A stretch of 60,359 bases of DNA from Bog-756 sp035949055 (lineage in GTDB: Bacteria > Actinomycetota > Acidimicrobiia > Acidimicrobiales > RAAP-2). Shown one piece after another: positions 50,451 to 58,547 of the stretch (positions are counted from its first letter, which is position 1; each line of letters begins with the position of its first letter). A model generated the notes under the pieces. It searched no databases. It was not told the origin of the DNA and saw nothing but the letters and a program-made list of their open reading frames with translations. A program made the translations under genes and the position numbers. The stretch is from NCBI GenBank assembly GCA_035949055.1, contig DASZIO010000007.1, forward strand, positions 1 to 60,359. Reading direction: 5' to 3'.

Positions 50451-51968
50451 ATGGCCACCGCGGTGCACGACCTCATGTCCTCCCCGGCGGTCACCTGTCC
50501 GGCCGACGCGCGGCTGGCCGAGGCCACCGCCCTCATGGACGATCGTCAGATCGGTTCGGTCGTCGTGACCGACCACGCGGCCGTCATCGGCATCCTCACC
50601 GAGCGCGACCTGCTGCGGGCGACGGCCACGTATGCCGACCCACGCACCGAGTCGGTGCGGCGTTGGATGACTGCCGACCCGGACGTGCTGGGATTGGATG
50701 ACGAAGTCGGGGCCGCGTGGGCCGGTCTCACGCACCACCACTACCGGCACCTTCCCGTTGTCGACCATGGAGACCTGGTCGGTGTGGTGTCCATCCGTGA
50801 TCTGCTGACGGTGGCCCAGATCCGGCCGGCCGAGGAGACCGGCGCCGACGTCCCCCGGGGCCTCGAAGGCGTGGTGGCCGCGGAGACCTCGGTCGGCGAT
50901 GTGCGTGGGGCACAGGGCTTCTTCCACTACCGGCAATACGCGGCGACCGACCTGGCGGCCAAGCGCTCGCTCGAGGACGTGTGGAAGCTGCTGTTCGACG
51001 GCGAGCTCCCCGACCGGTCCGAAGGCGCCAGGTTCGCCGTCGAGGTCGCCGACCTCCGGGAGATACCCGAGGGCGTCGCCGCCCTCCTGCCGGTGCTGGC
51101 CACGACCGGGCCGCCGCTCGATGTGCTGCGCACCGCGGTGTCGGTACTCGGGGCCGAACTGGGCTGGCGGCCGAGCCACGACATCGGTCACGACGAGCTG
51201 CGACTGCAGGCTCTCAGGCTCTGTGCGGTGGTACCGACGATTCTGGCCGCGGCGTACCGCCTCCGGATGGGCGAGGATCCCGTCCCGCCCCGTCGAGACC
51301 TCTCCTACGCGGCCAACTATCTCTGGATGCTGTTGGGCGAAGAGGCACCGCCGGAGCACGTCCGGGCCATCGAGCAGTACCTGATCCTGACCATCGACCA
51401 CGGGTTCAACGCATCCACGTTCACGGCCCGCGTCATCGCATCGACCGGCGCCGACCTGGCCGCGGCCGTCACCGGGGCGGTCGGCGCGCTCTCCGGGCCG
51501 CTCCATGGAGGCGCACCGAGCCGAGCCCTCGACATGCTCGACGACATCGGGACACCGGACCGGGCCGAGGCCTGGATTCGCCAGGCCGTAGCCCGTGGTG
51601 ACCGGATCATGGGCTTCGGTCACCGGGTCTACAAGACCGACGACCCCCGATCGCTGTTCCTGCGCGACGTGGCGCGCTCCCTCGGCGGAAGCCTGGTCGA
51701 GTTCGCCGAGCAGATCGAGCGCACCGCGGTGGACGTCCTGGCCGAAGTCAAGCCTGGGCGCCGGTTGTACACCAACGTCGAGTTCTTCGCCGGAGTGGTG
51801 ATGCACACCTGCGGCATTCCCCGCGAGATGTTCACCCCGACATTCGCCTCCGGCCGCACCATCGGTTGGGCCACCCATGTCATGGAACAGGCCGGCGACA
51901 ACCGGCTGATCCGGCCGGCGGCCCGGTATGTCGGCCCGCCGCCCCCCCAAGAGGTTCCGAGCACCTGA
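50451..51968 (+). CDS. CBS-pair citrate / 2-methylcitrate synthase fusion
   Basis: Residues 1-125 are two CBS motifs (VHDLMSSPAVTCPADARLAE, IGSVVVTD, GILTERDLL; then WMTADPDVLGLDDEV and HLPVVDHGDLVGVVSIRDLL). From about 130 to 500 follows a complete type II-like citrate synthase domain with His352 (GPLHGG) and His391 (MGFGHRVYK); the third catalytic position is Glu444 (NVEFFAG) where Asp is common. CBS pairs bind adenylates, so the enzyme may be regulated by energy charge. GGAG precedes ATG 50451 by eight bases. The acyl-CoA substrate (acetyl or propionyl) cannot be told. Confidence 0.92.
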   Translation: MATAVHDLMSSPAVTCPADARLAEATALMDDRQIGSVVVTDHAAVIGILTERDLLRATATYADPRTESVRRWMTADPDVLGLDDEVGAAWAGLTHHHYRHLPVVDHGDLVGVVSIRDLLTVAQIRPAEETGADVPRGLEGVVAAETSVGDVRGAQGFFHYRQYAATDLAAKRSLEDVWKLLFDGELPDRSEGARFAVEVADLREIPEGVAALLPVLATTGPPLDVLRTAVSVLGAELGWRPSHDIGHDELRLQALRLCAVVPTILAAAYRLRMGEDPVPPRRDLSYAANYLWMLLGEEAPPEHVRAIEQYLILTIDHGFNASTFTARVIASTGADLAAAVTGAVGALSGPLHGGAPSRALDMLDDIGTPDRAEAWIRQAVARGDRIMGFGHRVYKTDDPRSLFLRDVARSLGGSLVEFAEQIERTAVDVLAEVKPGRRLYTNVEFFAGVVMHTCGIPREMFTPTFASGRTIGWATHVMEQAGDNRLIRPAARYVGPPPPQEVPST

Positions 51969-52022
51969 TCGGCCGGTCAACGTCGGGCAAGGGCAATCGG
52001 TCCGGCGCGGTCACCGCCACGG

Positions 52023-52577
52023 TTACGGACGCGTATGGTGCGAATCCGATCCGAGGCCCGGAGACGGGTCGAGGCGCTCGGTCTGGGCGCCGGTGGGCAG
52101 CACCGATACCGGGTGCTCCTCGACCCATTGCAGGTACAGCGACCGCCGTTCGAACCGCCAACCCCCATCGGTCCGGACGTAGCGGTCGAGATAGCGGATG
52201 AACCACACCGTGTCGAGGCCTGGCTCGCCGGCGCCCTCGGCGGTGGTGGTCAGGACGTGATGGGCAACGCACAGCACCTCGCCCTTGGCCCGATCCCCCT
52301 GGATGGCGAATCGATGGTTGGAGACCTGGTGGAAGGTCCGTTCATACCGGCGCAGCCCGTCGGGCACCCGCCGGAGGGCCTCATGGCCGACGTGGTGGCT
52401 GGCCGGACGGGCCTCGCCCGGTCCGACCGCCACCACGAGCTCGCCCGAGTCGAGGAAGAGGGCGGCGAACCGCTCCCCGTCCCGGTCGTCGGCAGCAGAG
52501 GCATAGGCCGTCGACAAGGACCGCAGCTCCTCGGCGTCGGACCGCCGCTCGGGCCCGGTCCCGTCCGGAGTGGCCAT
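52023..52577 (-). CDS. SnoaL-like (NTF2-fold) protein
   Basis: The 184-aa protein has the NTF2/SnoaL-4 pattern of an alpha-beta cone: LRSLSTAYASAADDRDGERF, ALFLDSGELVV, YERTFHQVSNHRFAI and WFIRYLDRYVRTDGGWRFE. Family members are dehydratases, isomerases or binding proteins. Its start overlaps the stop of the LLM gene (TGATG), so both are expressed together. Confidence 0.85.
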   Translation of the reverse strand: MATPDGTGPERRSDAEELRSLSTAYASAADDRDGERFAALFLDSGELVVAVGPGEARPASHHVGHEALRRVPDGLRRYERTFHQVSNHRFAIQGDRAKGEVLCVAHHVLTTTAEGAGEPGLDTVWFIRYLDRYVRTDGGWRFERRSLYLQWVEEHPVSVLPTGAQTERLDPSPGLGSDSHHTRP

Positions 52578-53488
52578 CACCCGCCGGTACCGTGCCGGCC
52601 GCCGGCGGAGCCGAGGCCGAACCGCACCGCAAACTCGGACATCTCGTCACGGACCTGGTCGAGGTCGCCGCTGATGGAGGCCGACACCACCAAGCGGACA
52701 GCACCGGCCGCTTCCGCTTCGGCGACGTCGTCTTCGGTGAGTGTCGGGAGATAGCCGGAGAGGGTCAGCTCCACACCGCCGGGATCGCGACCGGACCGCG
52801 CCGCTTCATCACGCATCTCGGCGACCCGCGTGGTCAGCTCGTCGCCGGCCAGTCCGAGCGGCTGGAACCCGTCCCCGAGCCGACCGGCCCGCCGGGCCGC
52901 GGCCTCGCTGTGGCCGCCGATGTGGATGGGGACACCGCCCGGCCGTACGGGTTTGGGGAAGGAATGCGCCCGGTGGAAGGAGAAGAACTCACCATCGAAG
53001 TCGGCGCCGTCGGGGCCCGCATCGGACCACAGCGTCCGCATGGCGACGATGGCCTCGTCGGTACGGCGTCCACGGGAGCGCGGATCCGCGCCGGTGGCTC
53101 GGAGCTCCTCGTCCATCCAGCCCACCCCCACGCACATGCGGACCCGGCCCGCCGACAGCACGTCGACCGTGGCGATGCGCTTGGCCAGGACCACCGCCTG
53201 ATGGTTGGGCAGGACGAGGACTCCCGTGGCCAGAGTGATCCGCGTGGTCACACCGGCCAGGTACGCCATCAGGTCGAGCGGGTCCGGGATCCGGCAGTCG
53301 TCGGGCAAGGGCATGCGCCCAGACGGCGCGTAGGGATATGTGCTCGTGTAGCCGGAGATGACCACCGCGTGCTCCACCAGGACCACGGACTCGAAGCCGG
53401 AGGTCTCGGCGTGTTGCGAGAACGAGGCGATCCAGTCAGGGTCGGCGGTCACCCCGGATCGGACCGGCGGAATGATTCCGAACTGCAT
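52577..53488 (-). CDS. LLM-class F420-dependent oxidoreductase
   Basis: A 303-aa luciferase-like TIM-barrel: MQFGIIPPV, GFESVVLVEH, ITLATGVLVLPNHQAVVLAK, GRVRMCVGVGWMDEEL and the PIHIGGHSEAAARRAGRLGDGF segment near the end. The subgroup is mostly F420-dependent in actinobacteria. ATG 53488 gives the family N-terminus. Confidence 0.92.
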   Translation of the reverse strand: MQFGIIPPVRSGVTADPDWIASFSQHAETSGFESVVLVEHAVVISGYTSTYPYAPSGRMPLPDDCRIPDPLDLMAYLAGVTTRITLATGVLVLPNHQAVVLAKRIATVDVLSAGRVRMCVGVGWMDEELRATGADPRSRGRRTDEAIVAMRTLWSDAGPDGADFDGEFFSFHRAHSFPKPVRPGGVPIHIGGHSEAAARRAGRLGDGFQPLGLAGDELTTRVAEMRDEAARSGRDPGGVELTLSGYLPTLTEDDVAEAEAAGAVRLVVSASISGDLDQVRDEMSEFAVRFGLGSAGGRHGTGG

Positions 53489-53747
53489 GACTGCTCGCTT
53501 TCGTGGAGTCGGACGGGAGGGCTCGCCCGGCATCAGCAGCGCACGGCACGCCGGGAACGGCACGGCACGGCGGGCTCGGCGGGCGCGCCGGACGCCGAGC
53601 GTAAGCGGGCGCCGCAGCCGGTGCCAGCATCGACACCCTTCGCGGGCCGGGAATCACTAGTGTGACCAGGCGGACGGCACCGTCACGGTGACGGCCGGCG
53701 GAGCGCCGAGGTCGGCCTCCGGGTCCTCGTCTTCTTTCGAACGAGCC

Positions 53748-55511
53748 ATGGGTCAGCACTCGCCACATCAGCCGGACAGGCGCACGAGCAGGTCGGATGC
53801 CGAGCGCGTCGACGGGGGACCGAGGATCAACCGGCGCCGGTTCATCGGGTGGGGCGCGGCCGGGGGCGCCGCCGCCGCAGCTGTCGCCCTCGGCATCTCC
53901 GAGGCCGTCCCCGGCAGCAGCGAGGCCAAGGGGCATCCCGCCGACCACCACCGCGCCCCGCGGTCGGCATCCAACCAGGTCTCCACCACCAAGCTGTCGG
54001 ACGGCGTCACCCTGCCCACTTCGGCCGCCATCAGGGCCGAGAACGCCAAGACCGGTACGGCGTGGTGGGTCACCACCCCTCAGAGCGCCGGTGACATCGA
54101 GGGCTATGCCAGCACGGTCAGCGCAATCGTCGGGGACAAGGTCACACTGTTCGTCAGCACCAAGGCGGCGCAGTTCCACGTCGAGGCCTACCGGGTGGGC
54201 TACTACCAGGGAATCGGCGCCCGCAAGGTCTGGCAGTCGGCCGAGCTCCCCGGGACCCGGCAGCCACCGCCGGCCCTGATCGCCCCGACCAACACCATCC
54301 AATGCGATTGGACCCCGTCGCTGACCGTCACCATCGACCGCGCCTGGCCGCCCGGTGTGTACCTGCTCAAGCTGGTCGGCACGTCCGGGGAGCAGCAGTT
54401 CGTGCCCCTGTGCGTCCGGGACGACGCGTCGCGGGCCGCCATCGTTATCCAACAGAGTGTCACCACCTGGCAGGCCTACAACCGGTGGGGCGGCTACAGC
54501 CTCTACGACGGCAACGTGAACGGTGAGCTCTCCTACGTGCACGCGCCGACCGACAGTACCTTCGAGCACCGGGCCCGCATCGTCTCGTTCGACCGCCCCT
54601 ACGACCACGACTGGGCGTCGGGCGCCGCCGACCTCGTGGGCAACGAGCTCCCGATCATCTTCGACGCAGAACGGCTGGGGCTCGATGTCACGTACTGGAC
54701 AGACATCGACCTGCACACCCAACCCCAGCTGCTTCACAATCACAAGGCTCTGCTCAGCCTGGGTCACGACGAGTACTGGTCGTCGGAGATGCGGGACGGG
54801 GCCGCGCAGGCGTTGGCCCAGGGCGTCAACCTGGCGTTCCTCGGGGCCAACGCCTCCTATCGGCAGATCCGGCTCGAGCCCTCGCCGCTGGGGCCCAATC
54901 GACACCAGGTCTGCTACAAGTCGGCGGCTGAGGATCCCATGACCGGTCAGAACAACGCGCTGGTGACCGTCAACTGGCCCGACCCGCCGGTCTCCAGACC
55001 CGAGGCCCAGCTGATCGGCAGCACCTACCAGGACGTCCAGGCCTCAGCCGACATGGTGATCGCCGATCCGGCATCATGGGCCCTTGCCGGGGTCGGGCTG
55101 GCGGCCAACCAGGTTCTGCCGAAGGCCGTCGAGGGCGAGTTCGACCGTTATGTTCCCGGCGGCGTTGGCCCGGCCAACCTCGACGTCATCGCACACTCCA
55201 TCGTCCGAAACCGGAACAACAACTACTCCGATGTCACCTGGTACACGATGCCGGGAGGCGGGGGCGTCTTCGCCACGGGAAACGCCTCTTGGATCGGCCA
55301 GATGTCCAACAGTCCACTGATTCCGCCCAACGTGCTGCCGAGCGCGGTCCCCGGGGTCACCGCGCCGCTTCTCCGGATCATGGAGAACGTCTACTCGGTC
55401 CTGGGTTCGGGCCCGGGGGCCGCTTCCCATCCTTCGCAGGGGAACTGGAGCTCCGTCTACACGCGGAACTCGGCCTCGCTCGCTGCGCCCAACCCCACCA
55501 ACTCCGCCTAA
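53748..55511 (+). CDS. Tat-exported protein related to the N,N-dimethylformamidase large-subunit C-terminal domain
   Basis: The N-terminus has a twin-arginine signal (INRRRFIGWGAAGG followed by an Ala-rich hydrophobic stretch). The mature part includes a beta-sandwich (VTLFVSTKAAQFHVEAYRVG), then WQAYNRWGGYSLYDG and LLSLGHDEYWSSEMRDG, FLGANASYRQIR and FATGNASWIGQ. This combination is what I know from the DMFase beta-subunit-like domain of unknown actinobacterial exported proteins. The small DMFase subunit is not nearby; actual substrate unknown. Start ATG 53748 precedes the Tat signal; 53688 is an alternative. Confidence 0.8.
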   Translation: MGQHSPHQPDRRTSRSDAERVDGGPRINRRRFIGWGAAGGAAAAAVALGISEAVPGSSEAKGHPADHHRAPRSASNQVSTTKLSDGVTLPTSAAIRAENAKTGTAWWVTTPQSAGDIEGYASTVSAIVGDKVTLFVSTKAAQFHVEAYRVGYYQGIGARKVWQSAELPGTRQPPPALIAPTNTIQCDWTPSLTVTIDRAWPPGVYLLKLVGTSGEQQFVPLCVRDDASRAAIVIQQSVTTWQAYNRWGGYSLYDGNVNGELSYVHAPTDSTFEHRARIVSFDRPYDHDWASGAADLVGNELPIIFDAERLGLDVTYWTDIDLHTQPQLLHNHKALLSLGHDEYWSSEMRDGAAQALAQGVNLAFLGANASYRQIRLEPSPLGPNRHQVCYKSAAEDPMTGQNNALVTVNWPDPPVSRPEAQLIGSTYQDVQASADMVIADPASWALAGVGLAANQVLPKAVEGEFDRYVPGGVGPANLDVIAHSIVRNRNNNYSDVTWYTMPGGGGVFATGNASWIGQMSNSPLIPPNVLPSAVPGVTAPLLRIMENVYSVLGSGPGAASHPSQGNWSSVYTRNSASLAAPNPTNSA

Positions 55512-55823
55512 CCGCTGCGGTCGAAGTGCTCGCGCCACCTCTTCGGCATTGAGGAGTCCGGCGGCATTCCGCTCCGGAGTCAACGGCCAGTGATGATCAC
55601 CCTGCCGGTTGGCCTGCTGGACCTGGTAGGCGGCCGGACCGCATCGGCAGGATGCCTCGATGGCGCCTGTGTCTACATTGTGTCCACCCTGGTCCGACAC
55701 GGTCCAAGGGTCGCAGCACCGGGGCGGAATGGCAAGGGCGCCGGCCGACGCGCAGATCGTCGGAATGACCGAGGCTCGCTCGATGCCCCATCCGGACTGA
55801 ATCTCCGCCCTCGAACGCAGCAG

Positions 55824-55849
55824 CCCGGGACGCGCAAACGCGTCCCGGG
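55824..55849. terminator. Strong hairpin, 11-bp stem
   Basis: CCCGGGACGCG / CGCGTCCCGGG with loop CAAA, perfectly paired. Lies between the Tat protein gene (plus) and recA (minus) and could end transcription from either side. Confidence 0.65.
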
Positions 55850-55891
55850 CCGGCGAATTGGTTTGACTACCGGTTCATTGTCGGCAGAAAA

Positions 55892-55914
55892 CCCGGCGGC
55901 CGTAGGCCGCCGGG
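55892..55914. terminator. Strong hairpin, 10-bp stem, near recA stop
   Basis: CCCGGCGGCC / GGCCGCCGGG with loop GTA, 20 bases after the recA stop codon on the minus strand; on that strand it is followed by TTTTCTGCC. Good intrinsic terminator candidate for recA. Confidence 0.75.
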
Positions 55915-55933
55915 TGACCTAGGTCAGCCCGGC

Positions 55934-57004
55934 TCACTCATTGAGCGTGATGGGCTGGTCGTCGAGCGCGAAGTCGTCGCCGGCCCCGGCCGGTCCGGGC
56001 TCCGGGTCGGTGGCGGCCGCGTTCTGGGCAGCCAGGTGCTCTCGGATCCGTTCATCGATTTCGGCCATCAGCTGGGGGTTCTCGGTCAAGAAGGTCTTGA
56101 CGTTCTCGCGGCCCTGACCCAATTGCTCGCCTTCGTAGGTGAACCAGGCTCCCGACTTCTTGATGAACCCGAGTTCGACACCCACATCGAGGAGCGATCC
56201 CTCACGGCTGATGCCCCGGCCGAAGGTGATGTCGAACTCCGCCTGCTTGAACGGCGGCGAGCACTTGTTCTTGACCACTTTGACGCGGGTCCGGTTGCCC
56301 ACTTGGTCGGCTCCGTCCTTGATGGTCTCGATCCGGCGGATGTCGAGCCGAACGGAGGAGTAGAACTTGAGCGCCCTGCCTCCCGGAGTGACTTCGGGTG
56401 AGCCGTAGATGACGCCGATCTTCTCCCGTAGCTGGTTGATGAAGATGGCGACGGTTCCCGACTTGGACAGGGTACCGGTCAGCTTGCGCAGGGCCTGGGA
56501 CATCAACCGGGCCTGCAGGCCCACGTGGGAGTCACCCATCTCGCCCTCGATCTCCGCCCGTGGAGTCAGTGCGGCCACGGAGTCGATGACCAGGGCGTCG
56601 AGCGCCCCGGACCGGATGAGCATGTCGGAGATCTCCAGTGCCTGCTCGCCGGTGTCGGGTTGGGAGATCAGCAGGTCGTCGATGTTGACCCCGATGGCCT
56701 TGGCGTACACGGGGTCCATGGCGTGCTCGGCATCCACGTAGGCGCAGATACCCCCGTTGCGCTGTGCCTCGGCCACTACGTGCATGGCCAGGGTGGATTT
56801 GCCGGAGGACTCCGGCCCGAAGATCTCCACGACCCGGCCCCGCGGCAGGCCGCCGATGCCGAGGGCGAGGTCGAGGGCCAGCGCTCCGGTCGGGATGGCC
56901 CCGATGTTCATGTGGAGGTTCTCACCCATCCGCATGATCGATCCCTTGCCGAATTGCTTCTCGATCTGACCCAGGGCCACGTCGAGTGCCTTGTCACGTT
57001 CCAT
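55934..57004 (-). CDS. recA: Recombinase RecA
   Basis: RecA forms the ATP-dependent filament for recombination and triggers LexA cleavage. The N-terminus MERDKALDVALGQIEKQFGK, Walker A GPESSGKST, INQLREKIGVIYGSPEVTPGG (loop 1 region) and the acidic C-terminus ending LDDQPITLNE are standard; 356 aa. ATG 57004 is the family start; longer frames upstream are not coding. An SOS box lies at 57176. Confidence 0.98.
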   Translation of the reverse strand: MERDKALDVALGQIEKQFGKGSIMRMGENLHMNIGAIPTGALALDLALGIGGLPRGRVVEIFGPESSGKSTLAMHVVAEAQRNGGICAYVDAEHAMDPVYAKAIGVNIDDLLISQPDTGEQALEISDMLIRSGALDALVIDSVAALTPRAEIEGEMGDSHVGLQARLMSQALRKLTGTLSKSGTVAIFINQLREKIGVIYGSPEVTPGGRALKFYSSVRLDIRRIETIKDGADQVGNRTRVKVVKNKCSPPFKQAEFDITFGRGISREGSLLDVGVELGFIKKSGAWFTYEGEQLGQGRENVKTFLTENPQLMAEIDERIREHLAAQNAAATDPEPGPAGAGDDFALDDQPITLNE

Positions 57005-57175
57005 GTCTCTCGTCTCTCCTCGGTGCTGTCGCTCACTTGACCGGGCCGACCCTACGGGGCGGGTGTGACACCCGATCTTGCCCGCACCGACCAGGTTCCG
57101 GCCTCGACCGACCCCGATATCGGCCCGGGCTGCGCTGCTCCTCACCCGCAATGCCGTCGGCACATACTTTATGCC

Positions 57176-57190
57176 CGAACGCATGTTCGA
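57176..57190. promoter_or_regulatory. LexA-binding SOS box
   Basis: CGAACGCATGTTCGA fits the actinobacterial/Gram-positive LexA consensus CGAAC-N4-GTTCG exactly. It lies about 172 bases before recA and 58 bases before the divergent DUF3048 gene. Confidence 0.85.
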
Positions 57191-57247
57191 TGAGGGATGC
57201 CCGGGTCGACCAACCCGACGAGGGCGCGGACTAGCCTCCCCCGTCAA

Positions 57248-58459
57248 ATGCCCCACGATTCCCCGCCATCCGGATCAGGGCCGGATGACGCACACGGGCC
57301 CGGCCCCACCGGGGAGGGACCACCGGTCCTGTCCCGTAGTGACCTCCGACGCCAGGCGCGCCGCAACAGGAGCGGTTGGGTCCGGGCGGGGTGGTACGGG
57401 CTCGGCGTCGCCGTGGTCATCGGGGCCGCGCTGGTCGTCGTCGGGCTCAACCAGGGGAAGAAGGCGGCGGCCAAGGCTCCCACCACGACGACCACGACCG
57501 CACCCGTACCGGTGGTGCTCTGCCCGCTGACCGGGGCGCCGGCCCCGGGCGGGACGGTGCCGGCGCGTCCCGCCCTCGGGGTGAAGATCGGGAACTACTC
57601 CGGGGACCGGCCGTCGGCCGGTCTCAACCAGGCCGACATCGTGTTCGAGGAGCCGGTCGAGGGGGCCATCACCCGGCTCGTGGCCGTCTTCCAGTGCCGG
57701 GGCACCTCTCTGGTGGGCGACCTCCGATCAGCCCGCCAGCCCGATGCCGGCATCCTCTCGCAGTTCTCCGAGCCGATCTTCGTCCACGCCGGCGGGATCA
57801 ACCCGGTGCTCAACCTGCTCGCCTCGTCGCCGCTCATCGACAAGAACCTGCTGTTCGCCAGCGGATCGACGATGATCCATCCGGCGGGACGGGTGGCCCC
57901 CTACGCCACCTTCGCCGACACCTCAACGCTGTGGGCCCTCGATCCGGGGGACACCACACCGCCCGCGCCCATCTTCCCCTACTCGGCGGCCCTGCCCGGC
58001 GGCGCCGTCCCGGGGTCGGGGGCCAGCGTGCACATCCCGTTCTCGGCCTCCTCGGATGTGACCTGGCAGTGGAGCGCGTCGGCGGGCGCCTATCTCCGGT
58101 CCTACTCGGGAACGCCCGACAAGCTGCTCGACGGGAGCCAGACCGCGGCGGCCAACGTGGTGGTCATGACGGTACCGACCTTTATCGGGTACTGGGTCGA
58201 GAACGAGCAGGGTGGACGCGAGGTCAACGTCACGGCCACGGGTTCGGGCCCTCTGGTCGTGATGCGGAACGGCACGGCCATCGCCGGCACGTGGAGCCGC
58301 GCCGCCCTCACCCAGCCGGCGACGCTCACCGCAGCTGGTGGGACCCCGATCACCCTGCAGCCCGGCAACACCTGGGTCGAATTAGTGCCCGACGGCATCC
58401 CGGTGACGACGGCCCCGGTCCCGGCCGCAGCACCGGCGCCATCGACGACCACCCGGTGA
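57248..58459 (+). CDS. DUF3048 (YerB-like) membrane-anchored protein
   Basis: A basic N-terminal region and one membrane helix (YGLGVAVVIGAALVVVGLN) are followed by a Thr-rich linker and the DUF3048 domain: RPALGVKIGNYSGDRPSAGL, ADIVFEEPVEGAITRLVAVF, VGDLRSARQPD and later LLDGSQTAAANVVVM. It is predicted to face outwards. Function unknown. ATG 57248 is preferred to 57197. Confidence 0.88.
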   Translation: MPHDSPPSGSGPDDAHGPGPTGEGPPVLSRSDLRRQARRNRSGWVRAGWYGLGVAVVIGAALVVVGLNQGKKAAAKAPTTTTTTAPVPVVLCPLTGAPAPGGTVPARPALGVKIGNYSGDRPSAGLNQADIVFEEPVEGAITRLVAVFQCRGTSLVGDLRSARQPDAGILSQFSEPIFVHAGGINPVLNLLASSPLIDKNLLFASGSTMIHPAGRVAPYATFADTSTLWALDPGDTTPPAPIFPYSAALPGGAVPGSGASVHIPFSASSDVTWQWSASAGAYLRSYSGTPDKLLDGSQTAAANVVVMTVPTFIGYWVENEQGGREVNVTATGSGPLVVMRNGTAIAGTWSRAALTQPATLTAAGGTPITLQPGNTWVELVPDGIPVTTAPVPAAAPAPSTTTR

Positions 58460-58547
58460 GCCAGGCGGACCGACCGCTCCAGACGTCGCGTTGGCCGGCC
58501 ATCCATGGGGACCGCACAGAGGTGTACCGGTGGCGGCGCGGCGAGGG

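Larger units (their letters stand above)
55512..55933. other. Intergenic region between convergent genes
   Basis: No gene is supported. The right half holds two strong hairpins (55824-55849 and 55892-55914); the left half shows nothing. Confidence 0.7.

Noticed and set aside
50322..51980. 552-codon minus-strand frame
   Set aside because: Antisense shadow of the CBS-citrate synthase.
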